The notes below the pieces were generated by a model. That model saw only the letters and a list, made by a program, of their open reading frames with translations. It was not told the DNA's origin and did no database searches. From the NCBI GenBank assembly GCA_016748015.1, contig JAAOMT010000289.1, positions 445,639 through 509,638 of the forward strand: 64,000 bases of DNA, read 5' to 3'. The stretch's first letter is position 1. Each line of letters starts with the position of its first letter. The stretch is from Geosiphon pyriformis (taxonomy: Eukaryota > Glomeromycota > Glomeromycetes > Archaeosporales > Geosiphonaceae). The translations under genes and the position numbers were made by a program. Below are positions 39,621-50,514 of this stretch, piece by piece.

Positions 39621-41481
39621 TTTTGTTGTGGTATATAAAATATTGTTTGAATTGGTATTGTAATCAATGTTTTCACTTGGGGACCAATTTTCTGGCATGG
39701 TGAGAGTCTCCAAATAGTTTTTGATGTTGTTGTAGTTTTCTGGATCTATTGTTGTTGATTTTGTTGTTTGTTCTGCTGTTAAGTTTGTTGGTGTTGATGT
39801 TGGTTTTAATATTGTCTCATCCTTAAGAGGCTGTTAACATTAGTGTGTATTTTTTCTGGTTTGTAGTGTACAATATATTTGTAGTCTGCTAAGAAGTCAT
39901 TTTATCGAGACTGTTTGGCACTTTGTTCAGTTTTTTTTTTATTGAGCCATTTGAGACCAATATTGTCAATTATAATATTAAATTCTTTTCCATTCTTCAG
40001 ATATTGTTGAAAATATTTAAGAACCCAGATGACTGCAGCAGCTTTTAATTCAGTTGAACCGTATTTTAGTTCTGTTGGTTTAAGTGTTCTACTAGCATAG
40101 ATGATAACTTTTTTTTGCCCATTTTTATCTAATTGTGATAAGATGACACCAAATGCTATGTGTGAAGCATCAGTGGCTAATTGGAACCATTTGTTAAAGT
40201 CTGGGTAAGCAAGAACTGGGGCTGTTGTTAATTTTGTTTTGAGAGTTTCAAAAGCTTTTTGTTGTTCTTCAGTTCATTTGTATGGCACGTTTTTGTTGAT
40301 AAGATAATTGAGTGGTTTAACAATTTCTGAGAATTTTTTTATGAATTTTCAATAGTAAAAGACTAATCTTACAAATCCTTGTAGTTTTGTGGTATTTCTG
40401 GAAGTTTGAAAGTTTTTGACAGCACTGATTGTTCCTGGGTTTGGTTTGATTCCATCTTTACTAACTATGTGTTCAAGAAAGATCAAATTTGTTTTTCCAA
40501 AGTAACATTTTTCAATATTTAACTTTAATCCTGCTTTCTGTAATTGTTAAAAAACTTTTCACAGGTGAATGAAGTGGGCTTCAAAGCTTGGTGAGTATAT
40601 ATTAGTATTATCAAGATAGACAACTACTAATTGCCACAAAAGCCCTTTATATACAACATCTATGAGTTGCTAAAATGTTGCTGGTGCATTGCAGAGTCTA
40701 AAAGGCATAACATTAAACTCATAGTTTCTTCCTTGAGTGGTAAATGCTGTTTTGGGTTGGTCTTTTGGATTCATTTCGATTTGCCAGTATCCATTTTTCA
40801 AGTCCAAAGTTGAGAAGAACTTGGCTTTTCCTAAAGTATCTAACATGTCATCAATTTTTGAAAGAGGATAGGCATCTCCAATTGTCATACTGTTCAATTG
40901 GCAATAGTCAACACAAAATCTGATTTTTCCATTTTTTTTTTGATAAGAACTACTGGTGAGGCCCAAGAATTTCTTGATGGTTGAATCAATCCATTATTAA
41001 GCATTCTCTGGACTTCTTCTCTGATAAATTGGTGACTGGCAGGTGGCACTCTGTAAGCTTGCTGACATTTTAGTGGAACATTTTCTGTATGGATCTGATG
41101 TTGAATGATATCTGTTTTTCCCAGGTTATTGTTGTTTTTTACAAATATATCTGCAAATTCAGCTATTAATTGTTTCAATTGTTTTTGTTGTTGAGGTTCT
41201 AAGGGACTCATGTTGATATGAGAGAGTTTTTCTTCCAAAAGATGATAGTTTTTAGTGATGGAAATGATATTTGGATTTGGGAGTAGAATGTGCCTTACAA
41301 TTTCGATAAAATTAGAAACAATTTGAGGGTTTTTATCTTGAAAAATATTGCTGTGTATGATTCCAATCTCTAATTTGTTTAATAAGACAATAGGGTAATT
41401 ATTGGGATTGTAAAATATAACTCGAAATTTTTTCATTCCTTTGGGAATATAAACATTTGGAATTGAGATTTCATGCTTCAA
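39621..41481 (-). pseudogene. Retrotransposon reverse transcriptase and RNase H, broken
   Basis: The frame starts near MKHEISIPNVYIPKGMKKF (41481). RT blocks: LIQPSRNSWASPVVLIKKK, RFCVDYCQLNSMTIGDAYPL, FFSTLDLKNGYWQIEMNP and the catalytic box, which reads YLDN at 40618-40607 instead of YLDD. Family block FLEHIVSKDGIKPNP follows. RNase H is at about 40200-39950 (WFQLATDASHIAFGVILSQ) and keeps its first Asp. The part from about 39900 to 39620 is the heavily disrupted link to integrase. Stops occur at 40664, 40548 and 40275 among others. Confidence 0.85.
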
Positions 41482-41589
41482 ACAGATTTGTTCATTGGAT
41501 TCAAAGATTTGTTGGGTAGTAGTGGGTTTTGAGCAAGTGTAAATTTCGTGATGTTCTCCAAAAGGTGAAATGGTAATTGGTTGGAGAAG

Positions 41590-41982
41590 TTAAAGAATCT
41601 GGTGAGATTCATTTTGTATTTTAAGGACTATGTTTACTGAAACTGTAAATTGTCCAGTTGAATCAAAACCTTGAGTTCCTCTTTCACTTTTTTCCAATTG
41701 TTCTCTGTTGTTAACTGATTGTAGACCCGAAATATTGATTAAGGGTAGGTAAATTGCTTGAGCAATTTTTTTAGCATGTTTAATCTTGAATGGTTTGTCT
41801 GTTTCATTCTGCAACATGATGGTAATGTCTTCAGTATATCCTGCATCTATAACTCCTTCTCTAATATTGATTCCTTTGCTTACCAATAATAATCTGGAGG
41901 CAATTTGAATCATTGCTCCAAGTGGAATTTCAAGAGTGATTTTGAGATTGATTTTTGTCAAAGACTTTGGTTGGAGAACCAA
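41590..41982 (-). pseudogene. dUTPase-like domain of the LTR retrotransposon
   Basis: Trimeric dUTPase fold embedded in the element between protease and RT. Motif 1-like IASRLLLVSKGI, motif 3 GVIDAGYTEDI with the catalytic Asp kept, motif 4-like KIAQAIYLPL, and motif 5 RGTQGFDSTG (family GFGSTG, so Gly to Asp). The frame is open for 130 codons to the stop at 41590. dUTPase limits uracil incorporation during reverse transcription. dUTPase-bearing LTR elements are known from some fungi. Confidence 0.8.
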
Positions 41983-42179
41983 GGTATCTTTTCCTGGGTA
42001 TCTTAGGTCATATTTGGCATCAATTTTGTGTGCTTTTTTTGGTCTGATTCCTTGGCCATGGTTGTCAAAATATTTAAGTTGTAGAGGTGGTTGCTTTTTA
42101 AGGGGATAGATGGGGGTGGTTGGTAGTTTTTTTACTAGTTTGAATACTCCAAATTCGATTTTATTTTCATTATTTTTCT

Positions 42180-42810
42180 CTGGCAGGAGAATGCTAAGAG
42201 CATAGCATTTTGGACACTATTTGTCATCACAAGGCATGATGCATTCTTCACACAATTGAATGTTTATTTGCTTTAATCGTTGAATTTGAGCTTCTTGAGT
42301 CAGGTATGTATGGCTTGCAATTTGGTGGTAGGTTTCTACTTCATCTTCATAATCAAATCCAGTTAATTCCATGATATACTCAATGTATTCAGCTTCTTTT
42401 ATTTGGCAGACATCTTCTTGGGTGACTCTATTAATCAATGCTATTGCTAAGTCAAAAATCATTTCAGCATCATAAGGGTAGTGGTAAAGTTTATTGAGAA
42501 CACTATTGTATGCTGCATCAAATGGTGTTCCTCTTCTAACTTTTTCTGAAATTGATAGAGCATATTAACAGATCTGATCACATACTCCTCCTCTTATTGC
42601 TACATCAATCCAATTGCATTTTTCTGGTAGTATTTCTCCACAAGTAAGGCAAGGAGTTTTGTCCCATTTTCCACTTCTCTTTGGGGATCCAAACTATTCT
42701 CTATGGCATGCCTTGCAGAAATAGCAAGTGTGAGTTTTGTATTTCTCTTCTGGAGAAATACAGGCTCCCATAGATGAAAGCTTCTTTTTACAATCTTTGC
42801 ATTTTAGTGG
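42180..42810 (-). pseudogene. Cysteine-rich region between protease and dUTPase
   Basis: A series of closely spaced Cys pairs on the element's coding strand: CKDCKKK, then CYFCKACHRE (42694 stop), CLTCGEILPEKC (about 42650), and CEECIMPCDDK followed past a stop by CPKC (about 42240-42190). Between them lies an acidic helical stretch (GFDYEDEVETYHQIASHTYL). It looks like one or more zinc-binding modules. I do not recognise the family and it is not a standard part of gypsy pol. Confidence 0.6.
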
Positions 42811-43728
42811 AATGTATGGTGGTTCTTTTTGTGGTTCTGGTGTAGAATACCAAACCTTCTTCCATCTTTTTGTTTCCTCAAAAATTTCTTGTTCTGTTTT
42901 TTCAGCCCAATTGGATGGTGATCTAAGAGCCATGTAGGTTTCAGTAAGTAGCATTTCTTTCTCCTCTTCAAATTCAAATACTGGGGTTTTTTCTGATTGT
43001 TTGTTAAAAGTACCACAAGTAGCAGGTACTATGGTGTATTGTCCTTGGTATGAAATTTTTAATTCCTTAGTTTCCCAGTCCAAGTTTGCATTGGCCTTAA
43101 GAAGCCAATCATTTTCAACCAAAGCTTGGTATTGGGATGGATCCATGACTAAAACTTTGACTGAAATGGTGATTCCATTAATGGTGAATGGAAAATTGTC
43201 AATTTCTCCTACTGGTGTCTTTTTCATACCATCTGCTGTAACAATTACAGTTTGGACTGGTCTCTCAACAGTTCTTTGAAGCTGTTGCATTAACTGGTAA
43301 GTGATAATACTTCCAGCTAATCCACTATTTAGAATTAGTCAGATGGGTTTTCCTTCTATTGTAGCTTTAGTATACATGGCAGTAATAGGTTTTTGTTCAT
43401 TAGCTGCTATATTACTAAGCAAGAATGGTAATTCATTTGCTTCAAATTCGAATGGGAATATATCTGAAAGGTTGGTATTTTGGGCAATTTGAGCTGGTGG
43501 AATAGTGTTATTAGAAGAGTTTGATCTGGGTGCTGCAACTTCATCTTCAGAAAGTGCAGGTTGTTGAAAATCCGATTCCTCTGGTATTGTAAGATAACTG
43601 GGTTGAGTGTAATAGTGATTGGGTCTTTGCTGACCAGAATTTTGGGGAACCAACTGGTTATTTGGATTAATTCTGTTGTTGTTATTCTGAGATTGATTTT
43701 GGGGTGTGAATTGGTTATATTGAACCAA
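42810..43728 (-). pseudogene. Retrotransposon aspartic protease region, broken
   Basis: Downstream of gag on the minus strand. The active-site block reads LNSGLAGSIIT (Asn codon at 43329-43327) where D-S/T-G is required. It is preceded by a TGA at 43341-43339 where Arg (CGA) would fit. The remainder of the fold follows: ITISVKVLVMDPSQYQALV, NDWLLKANANLDW. Protease activity must be lost in this copy. Confidence 0.8.
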
Positions 43729-43799
43729 TCTTCTTGCTAGTACTTAATATTGTTGAGTGGGTGGTGTCTGATATTGCTAAATTGGTAAAGGTTGCTAAT

Positions 43800-44712
43800 A
43801 TTGTTGTTGAATTGGTTGTGAAGCTGGTTAATAATAGCTGTTTTGAATTTGTGGTCTCAGTAAATAATAAGTTGGTGGTGGGAGTTGGTAATAAGATTGT
43901 TGTGGTAAAGAGTAACATTGATTACTTCTGTTTTGTTGGTCTCTTTGTAGTTTCCTGCAATTTCGTTTCCAGTGTTCTGGAATTCTACAATAGTGACAAT
44001 TTTGAGATTGGTTGTTAAATGGTGGTCCAAAGTTGTTTTGGTTGTGTTGCTGTAATGGTTGATATTTTTGTGGTTGTTGCTGCTGTTGTTGCTGGTTTGT
44101 AAAATAGCTTTTAATCTTTTTTGTGAGTTGGTCTATCTTTTCTTCAGCTGCTAAGCTGGTTTCTCCAATAGCCAAGTTAACAAGTTTGGTGTGGTTCACT
44201 TCTTCTATAGCCATTTCATAATTCTTTACATGTCTAATGGTAGTTGCTAAGTCTGCTGAAGCATGTGGATGGATTTTCTTAATTAGTTTGTCTTTTAACT
44301 CTACTATAAACTGATCCAGAATTTGAGCATCAGAATAGTAGTCATTGGTTTCCAATTGTCAAATTCATCTGAGAAGTTTGTTGAATCTTTCAAAATAGGT
44401 CATAACAGTTTCAGATGTTTCTTGCTTGATATTGTGAAAGTGGTTTCTGAGAGTGATAGAAGTGTTGTTGTTAGTGAATTGTTGTAGAAAAGCATCTTTG
44501 AATGCTTGCCAGTTTTCAAATGGTTCTTCTAAGTTTTCAAATCATTCTTCTGCAGTTCTTTAGAGAAAGTATGGAATTGCTTTGAGCATTCTTGCTGCAT
44601 TCCAACCATTTGCATCTTCTGCTTTTTGAACTTTGTCAAGCCATTCTTGAAGACTGGTATCATTATCTTCACTTGTGAATTCTGGAATTTTTGCAATATA
44701 AGCAGTTGCCAT
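43800..44712 (-). pseudogene. Retrotransposon gag with zinc knuckle, broken
   Basis: Starts MATAYIAKIPEFTSEDNDTS at 44712. Capsid-type block ENWQAFKDAFLQQFTNNNT at about 44540. A Gln run precedes the CX2CX4HX4C knuckle CHYCRIPEHWKRNC at about 44003-43960. The protein ends in a Gln/Tyr/Pro-rich tail. Stops near 44563, 44543 and 44358 break the frame. Confidence 0.85.
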
Positions 44713-44739
44713 TTCTTCTTTGTTTTTTGTGGCTTCTTC

Positions 44740-45428
44740 TATTCTGATTCAGTTTTTTCACTTTCCAAGCTTTCTGAATGATTACTTTCGTTTTCCTGTA
44801 AGTAATCAATGATATTGGCACTTGTTGATATTGGTTTTTGTTTGTTGAGTAGGATTTCTAGGTAACTGAAAATCTTTTGGTCTGAAGAAACAGTTAAGTA
44901 ATGAATTTGGTGTTTGTGATTGAACAAGTGAAATTGGAAATGGTGTAATAAAAAGTGGTAATTTGACACTGGTTTCTTGTTCAGGTGTTTGCAAGTGTTT
45001 GGCAGTTGTCTTTGGTAGTATTGGAGTGTTTGGAGTGGTTTTTAAGTATTGTTTCACTTTTTGTTTGCCTTTGTTGCTTGTTTTTGTTTTTGATTCAAAG
45101 TTAAAAGAATATTTGGGCTGTACTGGGTATTTTTCTTCACAGTACTCAATAATATTAAAATTAAGTTTTGGATGTAGGTAGCAAGTGTTTCACTGTTCAG
45201 GTCTTCTGTTTCCAATTGTGAATAGTGCACTAAATTATTGTAGAGGTTGTTTCTAACTTCTGAAATGTTGTAGTTTTCAAAAAGATAATTGTTAATATGA
45301 TTTTCAATATATTGGTATACTGATTTCTTGACAACTTCAATTCTGTCTGGGATGTTGAATCTTTGCTTGCAGTGGGTGTAAATTGACTGATGATACTCTA
45401 GAATTGTTGTGTCTGGTGTGGTCACCAC
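44740..45428 (-). pseudogene. Leader ORF upstream of gag
   Basis: From MVTTPDTTILEYHQSIYTHC at 45428 a frame runs through a stop at about 45054 into a second open part with a Pro/Thr-rich sequence down to about 44740, next to gag. It is helical in the first half. It is either the N-terminal part of gag or a separate small protein. No domain recognised. Confidence 0.45.
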
Positions 45429-45458
45429 TTTGAATTTGTTGTTGCTGTGTTATTTCTG

Positions 45459-45471
45459 TGGGAGAGCACCA
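45459..45471 (-). promoter_or_regulatory. Primer-binding site candidate
   Basis: On the coding strand TGGTGCTCTCCCA begins two bases after the 5' LTR. It starts with TGG, complementary to the CCA end of a tRNA whose 3' end would be TGGGAGAGCACCA. The tRNA was not identified. Confidence 0.5.
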
Positions 45472-45473
45472 AA

Positions 45474-46453
45474 TGTTACTGAAGGTTTTTGGTCTCTTTT
45501 TTTGAATGTTGTAAATGTCTGTTGGTTGCAAATTCACGTTTTTTAGAAGTAGTTGAACCTCCAATAACTGAATTTATCTTCAAATTATCTCCTATAATTT
45601 GAACTTGCTGGGCTTATAAGTGGAATGGCCAATTTCCTGCCAGTTACTTTATGTAGTTATATTGTAGTAAATGTCAACTCTTTTCCAGGAATTGCTCATC
45701 TGGAAGCTCACTAAAAATGTGTAGTTACTTTGCTGTGAAAGTCAACTCTTCTACAGGAATTTCGTCTGTAGGCTACCCTAATGATTATAATAAGAAAATA
45801 AAAAAAAGTAAAAGAAATTGAATTCTGTCAAGAGAAACGTTTTCTATCCAGGCCTAGAGTCACTAACAATTTACTGAAATTGGTAGCTAATCAATTTCAA
45901 AACATTAGTTGGGTTTTGGGGATTTTCCAAGTGCAATAATTAAAGAATTTGGTTTTTCAAATTATTTGATATTTATTTCTTTTTGTGTGTATAAGAATGA
46001 TTCTAAGTGATAAATCTAAAGTAAGATACATTTTCTTGAAGAAAAAAGCTCTTCTTTTATACAACTTGTTGTAGTACTAGTCTATGAACTTGCACTTTTT
46101 TTCTTTGCTCAAATTTTGGCAAACTAAAGATACATTTTGATGAACTACAAGTTATTTCACTAAACTATTGATTAATTTGGATGAACTATTCATAATTTCG
46201 GTGAATTTTTATAAATTTCGGCGAATTTCTTATAAATTTTGGTGAATTTTTGAATGTTACAAAGTTCAGAATATTGTGTAATTTAATTATCTTACTTTTT
46301 GTTATACTAATTGAATTATTTAATTGAATCATGATATGTAATAATTGATTAAATAATAAATGATAATTTGAAATAATATTAATATACTAATTAACTATAG
46401 GAATTATAAGGGTAATTTCATGCTAATTAATAGCTAAAATTCTACTGGTAATA
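45474..46453. repeat. LTR, right copy (5' LTR of the element)
   Basis: 980 bp, aligned end to end with the left LTR. It carries three instead of two copies of the AATTTCGG(C/T)GAATTT-type unit (about 46194-46256) and ends GTAATA instead of GTAACA. Confidence 0.95.
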
Positions 46454-49000
46454 TCATGCCGAGTCTTGTACTGGACGTTCTTCTTTTTTTGCTGTTGGCG
46501 TCTTTGTTGATAATATGATTTGGGTTGGTAGTAGTCAAAGCACTACTCAACATATTCTCAACATTGCTAGTGAATTTTTTCGGATCAATGATATCTTAAT
46601 TAACAATGACAAAACAGTAGTGATTTCTATTAACAGCAGAATCAGCAATCTTTTTCTCACTATTAATGGTCTGCTTATTTCGATTGCCAAAAAGGGGAAG
46701 TCTCATAGATACTTGGGTATTTTTTTTTCAACAGAGAGCCTTTCCAAACCTAGTTTGGCAAGAGTGTATTTGGATGTTTGTTTTTTCACTAATTTGGTGT
46801 TGAAAAAAGCTGTCTTAGATAAACAATTCTTGTATTTGGTTTTGGCAGTTCTTCACCTTATTGTAAGCTATAGGACACAGTTTAGCTTTATTCCTGTTGG
46901 TGTGTGCGACAAATGGAATGCTTTGATCTACAAGAGCTTGAAGCTAAAATCTGGTCTTCCACTGGACTTTCCTAGTGATACAATTTACCACTCCTCTTTT
47001 TATGGTTTGAAGTTTTTTTCGCAGTGTCAATCTGAGGGCAAAGTTGCCTTGCTTATTAGTTTTGCAAACTTTGGTGGGATTTTGGGGTGCTTGTTTGGTC
47101 ACAGATCTCATGACTTACAGGTTCAGTGTTGGCAATCTATCCATCCATTGGTCTCTCCTGCTCATATTCATGTCAATGTTTCAAATAATTTCTTAGCTGG
47201 TATGATTCACATTCTTTTTGACTGCAAGTTATCTTTGGATGGCTTTTTGGCCAGCTCTTTCTGGTTTCATGGTGGAGTACCTATGTCTGTTGTTCTTAAT
47301 GAGCCTCTGTTTTGTAAGATTTTATCTTTTCTTCAGTGGTATGGCATTGTTTTCATGAACCAGCTTCATGATTGTTTTGGTAGTGTATTTAGCTAGCACA
47401 CCTTTAAGAAGTAGAAAAAGCTGGACTCTTGTGGTCCAGTTCCCAATTGGTTTGATATTTTTGTTGCTTTTCTTGTGGCTCTTTATTCTTCTCCCTTGGC
47501 ATTGGCTGGTATTGGCCCTTTGGACATTCATGATTCCAATAATTTTATATCTGTCTGTAATTGTCTTTCTCGGGTTAACACTGATAGCTTGTCTGTGTAC
47601 ACGAATGGTTCAGTAAAAAATTTGGGCACGATTGGTTGTAGAGCTGAAGCTGCTGTCTTTTTTGAGAACATTAATTTGGGGTTGGGTGTTGGTGTTCAGG
47701 ACTTAATGTCATCTACTTTAGTAGAGCTGCAGGCTATTGCATTGGCTCTAAAGTGTGTGTCTGTGACTCGTTCTGTCCATCTGTTTTTGGATAATCAGAC
47801 AGCTTTGAATGCTTGCAGGTTGGAGTCTGACTTAGTGTATCCTGATTTTCACAATTAGTGTTGGGTTGAGTGTCAGCATATCAGAAATGTTATTCACAGT
47901 AAGAATTTGAGAATTAAATAGTGCAAAATTAAGGGCCACTCTGGTATCTCGGGAAATAATTATGCCAATAGTTTCACTAACATTGTGTCTCTCTCTGGTT
48001 GGTATCTTCCTCCTTGTATTGATGAACATTTTTTATTGGTGGATGGTGGTGTTGTATCTGGTAATTCTAGGCATTTTGTTTGTGATGTTTTTTGTGCTGT
48101 TTGTCGAGTGCATTGGGAGGTCGGGTCTGGTTTTAGATTTTTAGATGGTGATTTGTGTTTAGATATTAATTGGCTTTGTTCTTTCAGAGTTTGGCACTTT
48201 GATTTGCATATGGCCACTGGTTTTACCAGCAGACTGACTGCTGATACTCGAACTTACTTCATAAAGGCTTTGCACCATTGGCTTTTTATAGCTGTTCAGA
48301 AGCATATTTATAACAAATGTTATCCTAGTGTTTTGTGTCTGTATTGTGGTAAGGTCGAGGTGTCTGATCACATGTTTTCTTGTGTAGTTGATGATTCAGC
48401 TTATTATCAGGTCTTGGAATCTTGTATGTCTTTTTGAAAGGCACTTTCTGGTCTCTTCCTTTCTTCTTTGAGTGTATTGCAACTGCTGTCGACCTGTGCT
48501 TTGAATTTTCTGGTTTTTCAGCTTTTTACAAGGGTTTTGTTTTCAATAATTGGCTTCAGGAGGCTATTTCCATCTTCCATGATTCCAAAGTTGCTGGTGT
48601 TAAAATTTCTGATTTTGTGTGATCTATTTGTCTTGTCTTTAGGAATGACATTTGGTTAGTCTATGCTAAGCATCACGCATTCATGGAAAAGAATAGCCTG
48701 ATCCTTGTAGATGGCTCAATCCTCATCTTGGTCTCTGGTTTGGTTTTGGGATTCTTGGCTGGTGTGATTAAATTACTTGGTATTGCTGAAGCTTTTGGTG
48801 TCCGTTTTGGCTTTTGCAAGTCTTGTTCATTTTTTTCAGGTATTGGTGACCCAGTTTCTGTTAATATAAGTGTATAGTGTTGTCCTAACTGGCTCAAGTG
48901 GCTGGTCACATGTAGAAAATGCATAATTCATGCTTAGTTTAGATTATTTTATTGATGTATAATTTTAAGTAGTGTTTGGACTTCACTTGTTAAATGAATA
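46454..49000 (+). mobile_element. LINE copy C, 3' part: RT end, RNase H, zinc-ribbon-like tail
   Basis: Continuation of LINE ORF2. The RT catalytic box reads FVDN (Asn at 46512-46514) where FVDD/FADD is expected, followed by NDKTVVISIN and the thumb region to 47395. RNase H at about 47590-47860 has its first Asp replaced (VYTNGS, Asn at 47604-47606) and LFLDNQTALNAC preserved. At about 48330-48400 is the C-terminal CLYCGKVEVSDHMFSC cysteine-histidine cluster typical of these LINEs. The 3' end at about 48990-49010 is an AATAAAAAAATAAAAAAA tail. Confidence 0.85.
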
Positions 49001-49010
49001 AAAAAATAAA

Positions 49011-50514
49011 AAAATTTTTTTAATTTAAAATTAATAGAATTAAATTGTATAATAATAATAATAATAATAAAACAATAATTTTAACATAAAATATTATGCC
49101 AATAAACCAATTTATAAAAATTTTAAATACAATAAAAGACTTAAAAAAAAATAGTTTTATAATTAAAAACTATATAATTCAAATTTTAATATTTATAATA
49201 ACATTAATATTTAATTTTTTGTCAAATATAATTCTTTTTTAAAATATTAATTTTAATAATAAATATATTAAAAACTTTTTAAAAGTTAAAATATATTTTT
49301 ATTAATAATTAATAAAAAATAAAACAAATTTAATTATATATTTAAGTAATTATATTATTAATTTTAAAGATAATATAACCAAATAAAAACTTAACCAATT
49401 TAATTTATAAAAATAATTATTTTTTTGATTAACAAAAAAACAAAAATCAAATTAAAAGCCATAGAAAATTTTATAATTTTAAAAATAGTAAAAAATTAAC
49501 AAACTTAATAATAATATTATTATTTAAGAAAATTTAAAAAGCAAACTTTATATAAAAAAAGTTTTTTATAACCAATTTTATACTAATAAAACCAAATAAA
49601 AACTAGAATATAATCTTATAATAATATTAAACACTAAAATAAAAATTACTTATCTAAAAAATATTAATAATTAATAATTATTTTTTAACAATTTCATAAA
49701 TAGTTATATTATTAAAAACCATAGAAAAAATAAAAGTTGCTTTTTTTTTACTTTGCTTTAATTGTGATCATAAAAATGAGAGGGAAAAAACTGCTTTAAT
49801 TAAAAAATATTTTTTTTAAAATATAACAATATAAAAACAATAATAAAAATTATTATTTAATTAAAAAATTCCTAAAAATCAAAGAAGTTAAAAAGTTGGC
49901 TCGAAAAAAAGGTGATTATTTATTTTCGTGATTTTGAACCTGATAAGCATTACTATACAACTGATTAGTATTTTCATCGGTTTAACCTTGTATGCTTGAT
50001 GATGGATATTATCCAATTTAGGACTGTTATCTAAACAAATCCATCAAGTAATCATCAATAGATACACAAATAAAAAATATTTTGATCAATAAAGCCCAAA
50101 CTGGTTACAGATTTTTTGGACTGCGTCATATGAAATGCGGAGCATCAAAGTAAAATATATTCAACATTAGTATTAATGAAACTTTCACTAAAATGAAAAA
50201 AAATCTACCCAAGCTGTGATGCTTCCCACAAATTGAAAAAAATAGGTCTAAGTAATAATAATTCTTTTGATTCAGATTTTCACAATTAATTATTCTCCGA
50301 TAAAAATTTGAAACCATTAAATTTTCTAACCATGGTTTTTGCAAATTGAAATAATGAGATTAGAGCCCTATGGGAAATTTCCCCCAAAGTTAAAGGACTG
50401 ATCCTGAGTTTCTTCAAAGATCCATTTTGATTTGAACCGAGGTTGGATTCAGCTATGTGGCGCCTGCAAAAATCCCTAATTTCTGAAAATGAACTATATG
50501 CATGAGTTGGCTGA
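49011..50514. other. AT-rich intergenic region
   Basis: Left part almost pure A/T with an AAT run near 49050-49070. Right part (50000-50500) is the 3' flank of the SR-protein gene. No gene seen. Confidence 0.6.

Larger units (their letters stand above)
36563..46453 (-). mobile_element. Ty3/gypsy-order LTR retrotransposon with dUTPase domain, nested in LINE C
   Basis: Complete element of 9891 bp bounded by direct LTRs of 971 and 980 bp (TGTTAC...GTAACA, right copy ending GTAATA). It is flanked by a 4-bp target-site duplication TCAT (36559-36562 and 46454-46457). All coding is on the minus strand: leader ORF, gag with zinc knuckle, aspartic protease, Cys-rich region, dUTPase, reverse transcriptase, RNase H, integrase, extra ORF. 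RT before integrase gives Ty3/gypsy rather than Ty1/copia order. Multiple stops and Asp-to-Asn changes in catalytic motifs make it non-autonomous today. Confidence 0.93.

Noticed and set aside
41590-41982. Captured host dUTPase gene
   Set aside because: It lies in line with the retrotransposon frames, on the same strand and inside the LTRs, and fits the known class of dUTPase-bearing elements.
36563-46453. Ty1/copia classification of the LTR element
   Set aside because: Reverse transcriptase and RNase H precede integrase on the coding strand, which is the Ty3/gypsy order.
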